A DNA stretch of 64,000 nucleotides from an uncultured Oscillospiraceae bacterium (lineage in GTDB: Bacteria; Bacillota; Clostridia; Oscillospirales; Ruminococcaceae). Numbering within the stretch: the stretch's first letter is position 1; every line of letters starts with the position of its first letter. The notes under the pieces were generated by a model that worked only from the letters and a program-made list of their open reading frames with translations, made no database searches and was not told where the DNA came from. Position numbers and translations under genes: made by a program. Positions 32,920-41,716 of the stretch are shown piece by piece. Where the stretch lies: positions 62,001 to 126,000 of the forward strand of contig CAJUAN010000006.1 of NCBI GenBank assembly GCA_910584715.1. Direction: 5' to 3'.

Positions 32920-34602
32920 ATGAAAGCAAAAAAGATCATTGCTATTGCGGCGGCTTCCGCATTTGCAGCCGCAATGCTCTCTGGCTGTACTACAGATTCC
33001 GGAGAGGGAACTTCTGTCGGAGACAATACATCGGCTGAAGCTACAGAAAATATTTCCGGAGCGGCTGATACCGGTACCGGCGAAACCGCTGCGGCAGCCG
33101 ACAAACCTCAGTTTGAACCTCTCAAAGTAATTTATGACGAGATCAAAACAGAGTTCAATAACGATCTGGATCTGTCCGACTATCCGCTGACGGCAAGCAG
33201 CGTTCCCGCTGATTACGAGGCTGTTTTTGAAGCGGAGGCCGGGGAATTTACCGGTAAAACGACAGCTTTTGACAATCCCGAAGCTTCGGGAGGCGCAGGC
33301 GCCAACGGAGTCAACAGCGAGGGTGACAGCCTGACTTTTGTTGCTGATATTGAATATGACGGCTTTTATGACTTGAATTTCGTTTCAAAAACAAGCGACG
33401 GCAGACGTGAGAATTATTTGTTTATAGACGACGAACAGGTTGGTACTATCATGTGCCTGAATTATTCGGGCTTTGGAGACAGCATGATGAAAAATGTATA
33501 CCTGACGAAAGGTTCTCACAGGATAACCGTTAAGCCTTACTGGGGATATGTTGATTACGACTGTCTTAAAATTACTCCTAATACATCTGTAAATGTAGAT
33601 ACCTATACGGTTACCGCGCCTTTGTCAAATCCCAACGCGGATGAGAATACCCGCCGTCTCTATAAATTCTTGTGCGATATTTATGGTAAATACAGTCTTA
33701 CGGGACAGTATGCCGACGATGGAAGAACATCTACTGAATACAGCCGCATTGCTAAGGAAACTGGCTCACATTTTGCGGTTCTCGGTATGGATATGTCCGG
33801 CTACAGCTCCGGTTCCGTGGCTTACGGAAGTGACTCTAACACTGTGGAATTTGCTTATGACTGGTACAATAACGGCGGTGGTATCGTTACTCTGTGCTGG
33901 CACTGGCATTCTCCTGTGGATTATCAGGTCAACGATGACAAGAACCCGTGGTACTCCTCGTTCTATAAAGAGGGTTCAAAGCTTGACCTTGACAAGATAA
34001 TGAACGGTGAGGACGAAAAAGGCTACGAGCTTCTTATGCAGGATATTGACACTATCGCGTATCAGCTTGAACGTCTGCGCGACGCGGGAGTTCCCGTTTT
34101 GTGGAGACCTCTTCATGAGGCTTCCGGAGGCTGGTTCTGGTGGGGCGACTGTCAGGCGGAAAGCTACATCAAGCTGTGGAACGTTATGTATGACAAAATG
34201 ACAAACGAGCATAATCTCACAAATCTTATCTGGGTATGGAACGCTCAGGACGTTGACTGGTATCCGGGGGACGAGACCGTGGATATTGTTGCTACGGATA
34301 TTTATGCGGGAAAACAAATAGACTCCTGTTACAGCGGAAGCTTTGCTTATCTGGCGGAGATACCGTCAGTTCCGAAGCTGGTAGCTTTATCCGAAAACGG
34401 CTGCGTAATGGATCCTGATAAGGTCTTTACGGGTAACAGCCGCTGGCTCTACTGGGGCACATGGAGCGATCCGTTTACTCTCAGCAAGGGTGTTCTCAAT
34501 GACGAATACACCACAATGGAGACTCTCAATAAAGCGTACAACAGCGACCGTACTCTTACATTAGAGGAGCTTCCCGACTTGAAAAATTACCCGCTTGATT
34601 AA
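32920..34602 (+). CDS. GH26 beta-mannanase lipoprotein with CBM35-like domain
   Basis: A 560-residue exported protein. ATG 32920 follows AAAAGGAGGA. It has a signal peptide with lipobox L-S-G-C (Cys ~24), then a Thr/Glu/Ala-rich linker to ~60. A CBM35-like beta-sandwich covers ~85-210 (E-A-E-A-G-E-F-T-G...). The GH26 catalytic domain covers ~225-545. The acid/base glutamate is in W-R-P-L-H-E-A-S-G-G-W-F-W-W-G, and the nucleophile glutamate in V-A-L-S-E-N-G. It hydrolyses beta-1,4-mannan at the cell surface, which fits a gut or rumen fibre degrader. It lies 56 bases after the ECF gene. Confidence 0.93.
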   Translation: MKAKKIIAIAAASAFAAAMLSGCTTDSGEGTSVGDNTSAEATENISGAADTGTGETAAAADKPQFEPLKVIYDEIKTEFNNDLDLSDYPLTASSVPADYEAVFEAEAGEFTGKTTAFDNPEASGGAGANGVNSEGDSLTFVADIEYDGFYDLNFVSKTSDGRRENYLFIDDEQVGTIMCLNYSGFGDSMMKNVYLTKGSHRITVKPYWGYVDYDCLKITPNTSVNVDTYTVTAPLSNPNADENTRRLYKFLCDIYGKYSLTGQYADDGRTSTEYSRIAKETGSHFAVLGMDMSGYSSGSVAYGSDSNTVEFAYDWYNNGGGIVTLCWHWHSPVDYQVNDDKNPWYSSFYKEGSKLDLDKIMNGEDEKGYELLMQDIDTIAYQLERLRDAGVPVLWRPLHEASGGWFWWGDCQAESYIKLWNVMYDKMTNEHNLTNLIWVWNAQDVDWYPGDETVDIVATDIYAGKQIDSCYSGSFAYLAEIPSVPKLVALSENGCVMDPDKVFTGNSRWLYWGTWSDPFTLSKGVLNDEYTTMETLNKAYNSDRTLTLEELPDLKNYPLD

Positions 34603-34610
34603 CTTGCATA

Positions 34611-34658
34611 AAAAACAAAACGGAAACTGTTTTAAAGCGGTTTCCGTTTTGTTTTTTA
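34611..34658. terminator. bidirectional terminator after the GH26 gene
   Basis: CAAAACGGAAAC (34616-34627) pairs perfectly over 12 bp with GTTTCCGTTTTG (34640-34651), followed by TTTTTT and preceded by an A-run. It serves the plus-strand GH26 gene and possibly the minus-strand nitroreductase. Confidence 0.9.
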
Positions 34659-34741
34659 TTATTTATACATATAATCATGTCATTATCTATATTGTCATAA
34701 TAAAAGAAATAATATAATGTAATCTTCAAAATTATTTTATA

Positions 34742-35416
34742 TTATATCCACTTAAAGTTCTCTTTCCCCGCGCCAAGTTCAAAATGATATTTTATTATTC
34801 CTAAATCCGTATTCGCAAATATTCCTCCGCCGTTATAGGTTATTTTTACGTCTGAACCGCTTCCCTTGATGAAAAACGCCTGCTTGTTAAGGGCGGTCGG
34901 AGCAAGCAGAGCCGTTTTGACTCCGTTTGAAAACCATTGGGGTATTATTGTACCGTCATAGCTGCTGACGGCTTCGGGATTTTTGGATTTATGCGGAACT
35001 CCCTGAGATTCTCCGAAACCGACTGCTATTACTCCTATGAGCTTTTCGGCTTCGCTTTCCGGGACGTGTTTTCTTACTCCGTTTCTGCTGAAAGTTCCTC
35101 CTATCCACCATGAATTAAGTCCAAGAGTTTGAGCGAACAACATGATATCTGATCCGCAATAGCCAAGATTCTCATCGGTATCAGGGGCGTTTTTTCCTGT
35201 AAGTGCAATGTAATTGCGAACTCTTTTTGACATAACAAGTCGTATCGCGGCGCCTAAAGCGTCTGTATTTTCGGTTATCAGCTTCATGGACAGCCCGTAT
35301 TTTTCATTGCATTCGCCGATTCTTTCGGTAAGCTTTTCGATCATATCGGCGGGCAGTTTTTTATATGTATATCTTCGTACCGTGTGACGGCATTCAGCGG
35401 CTTCTTTTAATGTCAT
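34742..35416 (-). CDS. nitroreductase family protein
   Basis: A 224-residue flavin-dependent oxidoreductase-like protein. It starts with E-A-A-E-C-R-H-T-V-R-R-Y, the FMN-binding S/C-R-x-S/T-x-R-x-Y pattern, and has G-L-N-S-W-W-I-G-G-T-F (~118-128) and the late V-I-A-V-G-F-G motif. The C-terminal ~70 residues differ from classical nitroreductases and resemble the short TM-like variant. It is 18 bases downstream of citrate synthase, so the two are an operon. Substrate unknown. Confidence 0.88.
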   Translation of the reverse strand: MTLKEAAECRHTVRRYTYKKLPADMIEKLTERIGECNEKYGLSMKLITENTDALGAAIRLVMSKRVRNYIALTGKNAPDTDENLGYCGSDIMLFAQTLGLNSWWIGGTFSRNGVRKHVPESEAEKLIGVIAVGFGESQGVPHKSKNPEAVSSYDGTIIPQWFSNGVKTALLAPTALNKQAFFIKGSGSDVKITYNGGGIFANTDLGIIKYHFELGAGKENFKWI

Positions 35417-35434
35417 AAGTATTGTCCTTTCACA

Positions 35435-36802
35435 TTATCTTCCGGAAATAGGAGTATAATCCCTGTGCTCCTGGACGGCTTTATAGGCGGGACGGATAAT
35501 TTTCCCGGCGACAAGCAGCTCCTCAATTCGGTGAGCGGACCAGCCTGAAATTCTTGCAATTGCAAAAATAGGCGTGTAGAGTTCCGGCGGAAGCCGAAGC
35601 ATACTGTAGGCAAACCCGCTGTAGAAGTCGATGTTCGCAGATACGCCTTTATATATCTTGCGTTCCTTTGCAATAACCTCCGGTGCAAGACGTTCTATTT
35701 TGCTGTACAGCGAATATTCTTTCTCCATGTGCTTTTCCTCGGACAGGCTTTTCACAGCTTTTTTCAGTATTGCCGCTCTGGGGTCGGATACGGAGTATAC
35801 AGCGTGACCCATACCGTAGATAAGTCCCGACCTGTCGAAAGCCTCTTTGTGGAGGAGTTTTTTAAGGTAATCACGGATAGCGTCCTCGTCCTCCCAGTCG
35901 GAAAGCTTGTTTTTCATGTCCTCAAACATCATTGTTACCTTAATATTGGCGCCGCCGTGTTTAGGTCCTTTAAGGGAAGCCAATGCTGCTGCTATTGCCG
36001 AATAGGTATCGGTACCGGAGGAAGTAACGACATGGGTCGTAAAGGTGGAGTTGTTTCCTCCGCCGTGTTCGGCATGAAGAACAAGAGCAAGGTCGAGTAT
36101 GTGCGCTTCAAGAGCCGTAAACGAGCTGTCGCTGCGGAGCATGTGAAGAATGTTTTCCGCGGTGGAGTACTCGGGGTTTGGCTGATGAATGAAAAAGCTG
36201 TCGTTGTCGTGGTAGTACGCCTTTGCCTGATAGCTGTAAACTGCTATCAGCGGGAAAAGCGCAATAAGCTCCAGCGACTGCCTCAGGACGTTTGGTATAG
36301 AGATATCGTTTGGCATATCATCGTAAGAATAAAGCGTGAGCACACCTCTTGCAAGACCGTTCATAATGTCGTTGCTTGGCGATTTCATAATTATATCGCG
36401 CACAAACGTTGTCGGCAGCTGTCTGTAGTCCGAGAGGAGCCTGCTGAAATCGTCAAGCTGTTTTTTTGAGGGAAGCTCTCCGAAAAGCAGAAGATAGGTG
36501 ATTTCTTCAAATCCAAAGCGCTTGTCGCGGGTAAATCCCGTTACAAGGTCGTTGATATTGTAGCCGCGGTAATAAAGCTCTCCGTCGCAGGGAACCGATT
36601 TACCGTCAACGGTTTTTGAAGAGATGATCTCGGATATCTCGGTGAGTCCCGCAAGAACACCTTTACCGTTTATATCTCTGAGACCGCGCTTTACATCGTA
36701 TTTGGTGTAAAGTTCCTGGTCTATACAGCCATTTTTAGAGCACAAAGCTGACATAGCAAGAATATCCGGAGTGACCTGGGAAAAATTGTAACCTGAAATC
36801 AT
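35435..36802 (-). CDS. citrate synthase
   Basis: A 455-residue Si-type citrate/2-methylcitrate synthase. Catalytic regions are visible: H-A-E-H-G-G-G-N-N-S-T-F-T near residue 240, G-P-K-H-G-G-A-N near 278, G-M-G-H-A-V-Y near 330, and the aspartate in N-I-D-F-Y-S-G-F near 407. The N-terminal ~65 residues are longer than in E. coli, common in clostridial forms. AAAGGAC precedes the start on the minus strand. It feeds the oxidative arm toward glutamate. Confidence 0.95.
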   Translation of the reverse strand: MISGYNFSQVTPDILAMSALCSKNGCIDQELYTKYDVKRGLRDINGKGVLAGLTEISEIISSKTVDGKSVPCDGELYYRGYNINDLVTGFTRDKRFGFEEITYLLLFGELPSKKQLDDFSRLLSDYRQLPTTFVRDIIMKSPSNDIMNGLARGVLTLYSYDDMPNDISIPNVLRQSLELIALFPLIAVYSYQAKAYYHDNDSFFIHQPNPEYSTAENILHMLRSDSSFTALEAHILDLALVLHAEHGGGNNSTFTTHVVTSSGTDTYSAIAAALASLKGPKHGGANIKVTMMFEDMKNKLSDWEDEDAIRDYLKKLLHKEAFDRSGLIYGMGHAVYSVSDPRAAILKKAVKSLSEEKHMEKEYSLYSKIERLAPEVIAKERKIYKGVSANIDFYSGFAYSMLRLPPELYTPIFAIARISGWSAHRIEELLVAGKIIRPAYKAVQEHRDYTPISGR

Positions 36803-36850
36803 TTGATACGTCCTTTCATAAAAACATCATATAAATACTTTACATTGTTA

Positions 36851-36879
36851 ATTATATCATAAAATTTACAGGAATGCAA
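36851..36879 (-). promoter_or_regulatory. sigma-A promoter of citrate synthase
   Basis: On the minus strand TTGCAT (36879-36874), 17 bases, TATAAT (36856-36851), in the 285-bp divergent gap with trkA. The middle of that gap (36880-37015) shows no open frame. Confidence 0.75.
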
Positions 36880-37015
36880 GCATATCCGTGATTTCTCACA
36901 TAACTTTCACATATTAAAGATCGTGTGATTCCGACAAAATCCGCTTTCGGAAGCAATTCGCATCTGAAAAAGGCTGTATTTGTGTCCTGAATAAAAATTT
37001 TTTAGAAAAAAACTA

Positions 37016-37044
37016 TTGTAATTCGAAGGATTTTGTAATATAAT
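37016..37044 (+). promoter_or_regulatory. sigma-A promoter of the trkA pair
   Basis: TTGTAA (37016-37021), 17 bases, TATAAT (37039-37044). The expected transcription start near 37051 excludes the in-frame start at 37049 and supports ATG 37088. Confidence 0.75.
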
Positions 37045-37087
37045 AAATTTGTATAGTTTTATTTGGAAGGGGAGAACGGCTTCCGCA

Positions 37088-37705
37088 ATGAATATTTTGG
37101 TGATCGGCTGCGGAAACGTCGGTGCGGCTTTGTGCAGCGCACTGTCCGCTCAGGGACACGACGTTTCGGTAATAAGCAGCGATAAGGAACAGTTTTCAAA
37201 TCTTTCGGCAGATTTTAACGGTTACACCACTCTTGGCGTTCCCATTGATAAGGAAGTGCTGAAAAAAGCGGGAATAGAGAACTGCGACGCTCTCGCGGCG
37301 GTAACCTCCGACGATAATACAAATTTAATGGTTATTCAGCTTGCAAAACAATTTTTCAGTGTTCCTAAGGTTTTCGCAAGAGTTAACGATCCAAAGAAAA
37401 ACGAGGTCTTTTCCGGATTCGGACTTGAAACCATATGTCCTACCAATACAACTGTGACCTCTTTCTGCGCGGCTATAAACAGTTCCGCTTCCGCCGGAAC
37501 TTCTGTCGGTGGACATTCTATCATTATGGAGATAATGGAGATACCAAAAGATTTTATAGGAAAACGTATAAGCGAAATAGAATTTGAGGATAATGAAACT
37601 CTTGTTGCCATAGAGCACGGCGACGGCTCTTTGAGCAGAATGCTGCTTAAAAATGTCGAATTGCAAAAGGAGGACAAGCTTATCCTTGCAAAATTCGCGG
37701 ACTAA
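37088..37705 (+). CDS. trkA: TrkA/KtrA-type potassium uptake regulatory protein (first copy)
   Basis: A 205-residue cytoplasmic RCK protein. The N-terminal Rossmann motif is I-G-C-G-N-V-G-A-A-L (residues 6-15) and the RCK_C domain starts about 130. It binds NAD(H) or adenine nucleotides and gates a K+ channel/transporter. ATG 37088 follows GGGGAG at some distance. A paralogue follows after 20 bases. No membrane subunit (TrkH/KtrB) is encoded in the window. Confidence 0.9.
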   Translation: MNILVIGCGNVGAALCSALSAQGHDVSVISSDKEQFSNLSADFNGYTTLGVPIDKEVLKKAGIENCDALAAVTSDDNTNLMVIQLAKQFFSVPKVFARVNDPKKNEVFSGFGLETICPTNTTVTSFCAAINSSASAGTSVGGHSIIMEIMEIPKDFIGKRISEIEFEDNETLVAIEHGDGSLSRMLLKNVELQKEDKLILAKFAD

Positions 37706-37725
37706 AGTACGGGAGAGGAATTTAT

Positions 37726-38388
37726 TTGAAGGTTACAATTATAGGCGGCGGCAAGGTAGGGTACTATCTTGTACGCACCCTGATCGAGCACGATCACGAG
37801 CCGACCGTTATTGAACGGGACAAGTCTGTATGCGAGCATATTGCAAACGAAATGGATATACCCATTATATGCGGAGACGCTACGAAGCTGGAAATACTCG
37901 AAGCCGCGGAAATACAGGAATCGGGTGCGCTTGTAAGCGTTACCGGTTCGGACGAAACGAACCTTATCGTTTGTCAGCTTGCCAAAAAGAAATTCGGCGT
38001 TGAGAAGACAGTTGCAAAATCCAATAACCCCAAAAATGTGGCTGTAATGCAGGCTCTGGGAATAGACAACGTTATCAACAGCACAGACAGTATCGCATCG
38101 CTGATAGAGCGTGAGGTAGACACTTCGCGGATAAAGCAGGTTCTTTCGCTTGGCAGGGGAGAGATAACTTTGTTTGAAGTACAGCTCCCTCCTGACTATA
38201 TATATGACGGAAAAATGCTTATGGAGATAAAGCTGCCCGTACTGTTCAACATCGTCTCCATAACCCGCGGCGGCTGCATGATAATCCCTCGCGGTCAGTC
38301 GATGCTGAAAAGCGGGGACAAGCTTCTGGTCATATCTGAATCGAATGTGGTCAAGGAACTTAAATCAGTGCTTAAAATAAAAGATTGA
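37726..38388 (+). CDS. trkA: TrkA/KtrA-type potassium uptake regulatory protein (second copy)
   Basis: A 220-residue paralogue of the preceding gene, with TTG start (M-K-V-T-I-I-G-G-G-K-V-G-Y-Y) after GGGAGAGG. The N-terminal G-G-G-K-V-G motif and the I-C-G-D-A-T segment (~47-52) are typical; RCK_C lies at the end (~140-215). Paired TrkA proteins probably form a mixed gating ring for a TrkH protein encoded elsewhere. Confidence 0.92.
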   Translation: MKVTIIGGGKVGYYLVRTLIEHDHEPTVIERDKSVCEHIANEMDIPIICGDATKLEILEAAEIQESGALVSVTGSDETNLIVCQLAKKKFGVEKTVAKSNNPKNVAVMQALGIDNVINSTDSIASLIEREVDTSRIKQVLSLGRGEITLFEVQLPPDYIYDGKMLMEIKLPVLFNIVSITRGGCMIIPRGQSMLKSGDKLLVISESNVVKELKSVLKIKD

Positions 38389-38423
38389 ACCGATATATTT
38401 TTCAGTAAAGGGTGGTAACAGAA

Positions 38424-40850
38424 ATGGCAAAACAGTCGGAAAAAAATATGGCTGACGGCGCTGAAGCCGTCGTTTCCAATACTTCCAGAAAACGCGGACG
38501 TCCCCCTAAGACGGATAAGGATACCGCAAATGCGGCAGTTGCCCAGGAAAATCAGGCAAATCAGTTAAAGCAATCAAAGCAGTCGAAATCCGACGAGCCC
38601 ACAACGGCTTCCTCACGCAAATTCAGACCTCAGGAGGAGAACGAGCTTTTTGCGCTGGATATCGGAACGCGTACCGTTGTAGGAATAATCGGTCATATGG
38701 ACGACAATATTTTCTGCGTGGATTACGCCGAGTCGCTTCCTCATAAAAGGCGGGCTATGATTGACGGTCAGATCGAGGACATTCCCGTGGTATCATCGGT
38801 AGTGAAGCAGGTAAGGGAAAAGCTTGAGGCACAGTCCGGCATAAAGCTTTCAAGGGTCGCCATCGCTGCGGCGGGACGCGCTCTAAAAACCCACAGAACG
38901 GAGATGTCCTTTGACATAAAGGACAAGGACAGCATTTCGGAGGACGACGTTAAATCCTTCGAGCTGGAAACCACATTAAAAGCTCAGGACGAGCTTGATA
39001 CGGAGATCGCCGACGCTAAGATGTCCTTTTACTGCGTGGGTCACACGGTAGTGCAGTATCTGCTTGACGACTATAAGATCGGCTCTCTGGTGGGACATAA
39101 GGGCAAAAAGGTCTCAATAGAGCTTATCGCAGCGTTTCTGCCAAGTCCCGTTGTGGAAAGTCTTTACGCGGTAACGGATATGAACGGTCTTGAGGTCTCA
39201 AGCCTTACGCTGGAGCCTATTGCCGCCATGAACATAGTTATCCCTCCGGAAATACGTCTTATTAACGTTGCTCTTGTTGATATCGGAGCGGGTACTTCCG
39301 ATATCGCTATCGCCCGCAACGGAAGCATTGTGGCATATGCAATGTCCACAACGGCAGGGGACGAGATAACCGAGGAAATAATCAGAAAATACCTTGTTGA
39401 TTTTTCTACTGCGGAGGAAATGAAGCTCAGCAGCTATATGGAAAAAATTGACTACACGGATATTCTCGGCTATAAGCATACCATTGACAGAGAAGAGTTT
39501 TTCTCCAGTCTGTTTACGGTGGTGGATTCCCTTGCGGACGATATCGTCAAGAACATCATCAGCGCAAACGGACAGGCTCCCGCGGCGGTATTCCTTGTAG
39601 GCGGAGGAAGCCTTATTCCGGATTTGTCCAAATATATTGCGGATAAGCTTGAAATACCCGAAAACCGCGTTGCTGTCGGCAAAAACGAGGTAATGAAAAA
39701 CGTATCTTTCGGAAACAGCAAAATAAGCGGTCCCGAATACGTTACTCCTATAGGAATCGGCGTTACGGCAACCTATAACAGCGGCTATGATTTTTCAGTT
39801 GTGACACTTAACGATAAGAAAATGCGGGTTTTCGACACAAGGGCGGTTCGCGTTATAGACCTGCTTACATCGGCAGGATACAGGTCAACTCAGATAATCG
39901 GACGTTCGGGAAGAAACCTGAACTTTACCGTCAACGGCGAAAAGCAGATACTGAAGGGCGGACGCGCTACTATCGCGGAAATAACGCTGAACGGCGAAAC
40001 TGTTTCTTTGGAAACCATTGTAAATCAGGGAGACAAACTTATATTTAAGCCTGCCGAAAACGGAGAAAATGCGGAGGTGAAAATTTCCGATGTGGCGGGA
40101 GACGTTTCTCCCCATAAGGTTTTTGTGGACGGCACGGAATATCCTTTTGGAGTTATTGCTCATGTGAACGACAAGCGAGTTTCAGGAGACTACAGCATTC
40201 AGAATCTTGACGAGGTTACCGTTTCGGAGGTGGAAACGCTTGGAGATCTTATGCAGACTCTTCCGTTTGATACGTCAACGCTTAATTTCTATAAGTCCGG
40301 CAGACTGCTTACGGTGGACTACTATCTGAATGACGGCGACGATTTGATCACCTCCGATAAGGTTCTCGATAATGAATCCAGAGCTGGACGTCTTGCAAAG
40401 GCTATTGCTGAAAGCTTGTCCTCCGATACGTCGGTTTCCGAAGCAATACATGTAGATAATGCCACAGTATCCGAACCGATGATTCACTCTGAGCAAACAG
40501 ATGAAATTATTCCGCAGCAGATTAATTCTGAAATAAGTGCTTCTGAGGAGACTGTTACATCCGAACAGGATATTGTTGCTGCCGCTGATAAGTCTCCCGC
40601 GGAAGAATCTGCTGAGACTCCTGCTCAGGAAGAGTTTAAGGTTGTACTTAACGGAAAAACCATTAACCTTGAACCGCGTCCAGCAACGATGCCTCACGAA
40701 TTTATTGAGCTTATGGCGATCGCGGATATCGACCTAGACAATCCTCCTGCTGATGGAAATATGATACTTACGCTTAACGGCAATGAAGTAAGTTTTATGG
40801 ACGTTATTCATGACGGAGATGTTGCCGTCATTAAATGGGCAAGTCAATAA
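38424..40850 (+). CDS. FtsA-like cell division protein with repeated beta-grasp-like C-terminus
   Basis: An 808-residue protein starting at ATG 38424 (M-A-K-Q-S-E-K); a GTG at 38412 is part of the ribosome site. A basic disordered N-terminus (~1-70) with K-R-G-R-P-P precedes the actin-like ATPase domain: phosphate-1 L-D-I-G-T-R-T, SHS2 insertion (~150-260), phosphate-2 D-I-G-A-G-T-S-D-I-A-I and adenosine motif G-G-G-S-L-I-P. The region from ~490 carries repeats of a short beta module; N-G-E-T-V-S-L-E-T-I-V-N-Q-G-D near 520 resembles N-G-N-E-V-S-F-M-D-V-I-H-D-G-D near 783. The canonical membrane helix of FtsA is not seen. Confidence 0.82.
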   Translation: MAKQSEKNMADGAEAVVSNTSRKRGRPPKTDKDTANAAVAQENQANQLKQSKQSKSDEPTTASSRKFRPQEENELFALDIGTRTVVGIIGHMDDNIFCVDYAESLPHKRRAMIDGQIEDIPVVSSVVKQVREKLEAQSGIKLSRVAIAAAGRALKTHRTEMSFDIKDKDSISEDDVKSFELETTLKAQDELDTEIADAKMSFYCVGHTVVQYLLDDYKIGSLVGHKGKKVSIELIAAFLPSPVVESLYAVTDMNGLEVSSLTLEPIAAMNIVIPPEIRLINVALVDIGAGTSDIAIARNGSIVAYAMSTTAGDEITEEIIRKYLVDFSTAEEMKLSSYMEKIDYTDILGYKHTIDREEFFSSLFTVVDSLADDIVKNIISANGQAPAAVFLVGGGSLIPDLSKYIADKLEIPENRVAVGKNEVMKNVSFGNSKISGPEYVTPIGIGVTATYNSGYDFSVVTLNDKKMRVFDTRAVRVIDLLTSAGYRSTQIIGRSGRNLNFTVNGEKQILKGGRATIAEITLNGETVSLETIVNQGDKLIFKPAENGENAEVKISDVAGDVSPHKVFVDGTEYPFGVIAHVNDKRVSGDYSIQNLDEVTVSEVETLGDLMQTLPFDTSTLNFYKSGRLLTVDYYLNDGDDLITSDKVLDNESRAGRLAKAIAESLSSDTSVSEAIHVDNATVSEPMIHSEQTDEIIPQQINSEISASEETVTSEQDIVAAADKSPAEESAETPAQEEFKVVLNGKTINLEPRPATMPHEFIELMAIADIDLDNPPADGNMILTLNGNEVSFMDVIHDGDVAVIKWASQ

Positions 40851-40852
40851 TT

Positions 40853-40884
40853 TTAAAGGACGGTTATCAAGCCGTCCTTTTTAT
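40853..40884 (+). terminator. intrinsic terminator after the FtsA-like gene
   Basis: AAAGGACGG (40855-40863) pairs with CCGTCCTTT (40872-40880), followed by TTTA. Loop TTATCAAG. Confidence 0.85.
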
Positions 40885-40940
40885 TGCTGAGGCACCTTCA
40901 AATTTTCATCTTTTTATCACAAAAAAAGACGGCAAAAATA

Positions 40941-40969
40941 TACACAAACGGCAAAAAATATGCTATAAT
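40941..40969 (+). promoter_or_regulatory. promoter of the ABC transporter operon
   Basis: TATAAT (40964-40969) with a weak TACACA (40941-40946) 17 bases upstream. Confidence 0.5.
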
Positions 40970-41004
40970 TATAATAATTACTAAAATTTGAGAGGAATGT
41001 TCCG

Positions 41005-41706
41005 ATGAGCTACGTTGAATTTAAGGACGTCTATAAGCGATATAGAATGGGAGAGGTAACGATCGCGGCTTCGGACGGGATAAACTTTGAGATAGAAAAA
41101 GGCGAATTTGCTGTTATCGTAGGCGCTTCCGGCGCGGGAAAAACAACTGTGCTGAATATGCTGGGCGGTATGGATACTTGTGATGAGGGACAGATATTCG
41201 TGGACGGCAGAGATGTTGCAAAGTTTTCCAAAAAAGAGGTGACTGCATACCGCAGGAGAGATATCGGCTTTGTGTTTCAGTTCTATAATCTTGTGCAGAA
41301 CCTTACGGCAAAGGAAAACGTGGAGCTTGCCACGGAGATATGTACAGACGCAATAGATGCGGAAGAAGTACTTAAGCAGGTAGGTTTGGGAGAAAGAATC
41401 AATAATTTTCCTGCTCAGCTTTCAGGCGGAGAGCAGCAGCGTGTTTCTATTGCGAGAGCGCTTGCGAAATCCCCAAAGCTGCTTTTATGCGACGAACCTA
41501 CTGGTGCGCTGGACTACAATACCGGTAAAACTATCCTGAAGCTTTTGCAGGATACCTGCCGCGAAAAAGGCATGACAGTAGTTGTCATCACCCATAATCA
41601 GGCTATAACGCCAATGGCGGACAGAGTTATAAAGATAAAGAACAGCAAGGTATCAAAGGTCACGCTCAATCCCGAACCTGTGTCAGTAGACACTATTGAA
41701 TGGTAG
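41005..41706 (+). CDS. ABC transporter ATP-binding protein (MacB/LolD class)
   Basis: A 233-residue ATPase. Walker A G-A-S-G-A-G-K-T-T is near residue 39, the Q-loop F-V-F-Q near 92, the signature L-S-G-G-E-Q-Q-R near 141, and Walker B L-L-L-C-D-E-P-T-G-A-L-D near 161. The class pairs with FtsX-like permeases, as with the next gene. It probably powers export or mechanical signalling at the cell surface. Confidence 0.96.
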   Translation: MSYVEFKDVYKRYRMGEVTIAASDGINFEIEKGEFAVIVGASGAGKTTVLNMLGGMDTCDEGQIFVDGRDVAKFSKKEVTAYRRRDIGFVFQFYNLVQNLTAKENVELATEICTDAIDAEEVLKQVGLGERINNFPAQLSGGEQQRVSIARALAKSPKLLLCDEPTGALDYNTGKTILKLLQDTCREKGMTVVVITHNQAITPMADRVIKIKNSKVSKVTLNPEPVSVDTIEW

Positions 41707-41716
41707 AGGTGAGCTT

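Noticed and set aside
35729..36469. A 246-codon plus-strand open frame within citrate synthase
   Set aside because: The minus strand encodes an intact citrate synthase over the same bases; the plus-strand product is low-complexity V/C/F-rich.
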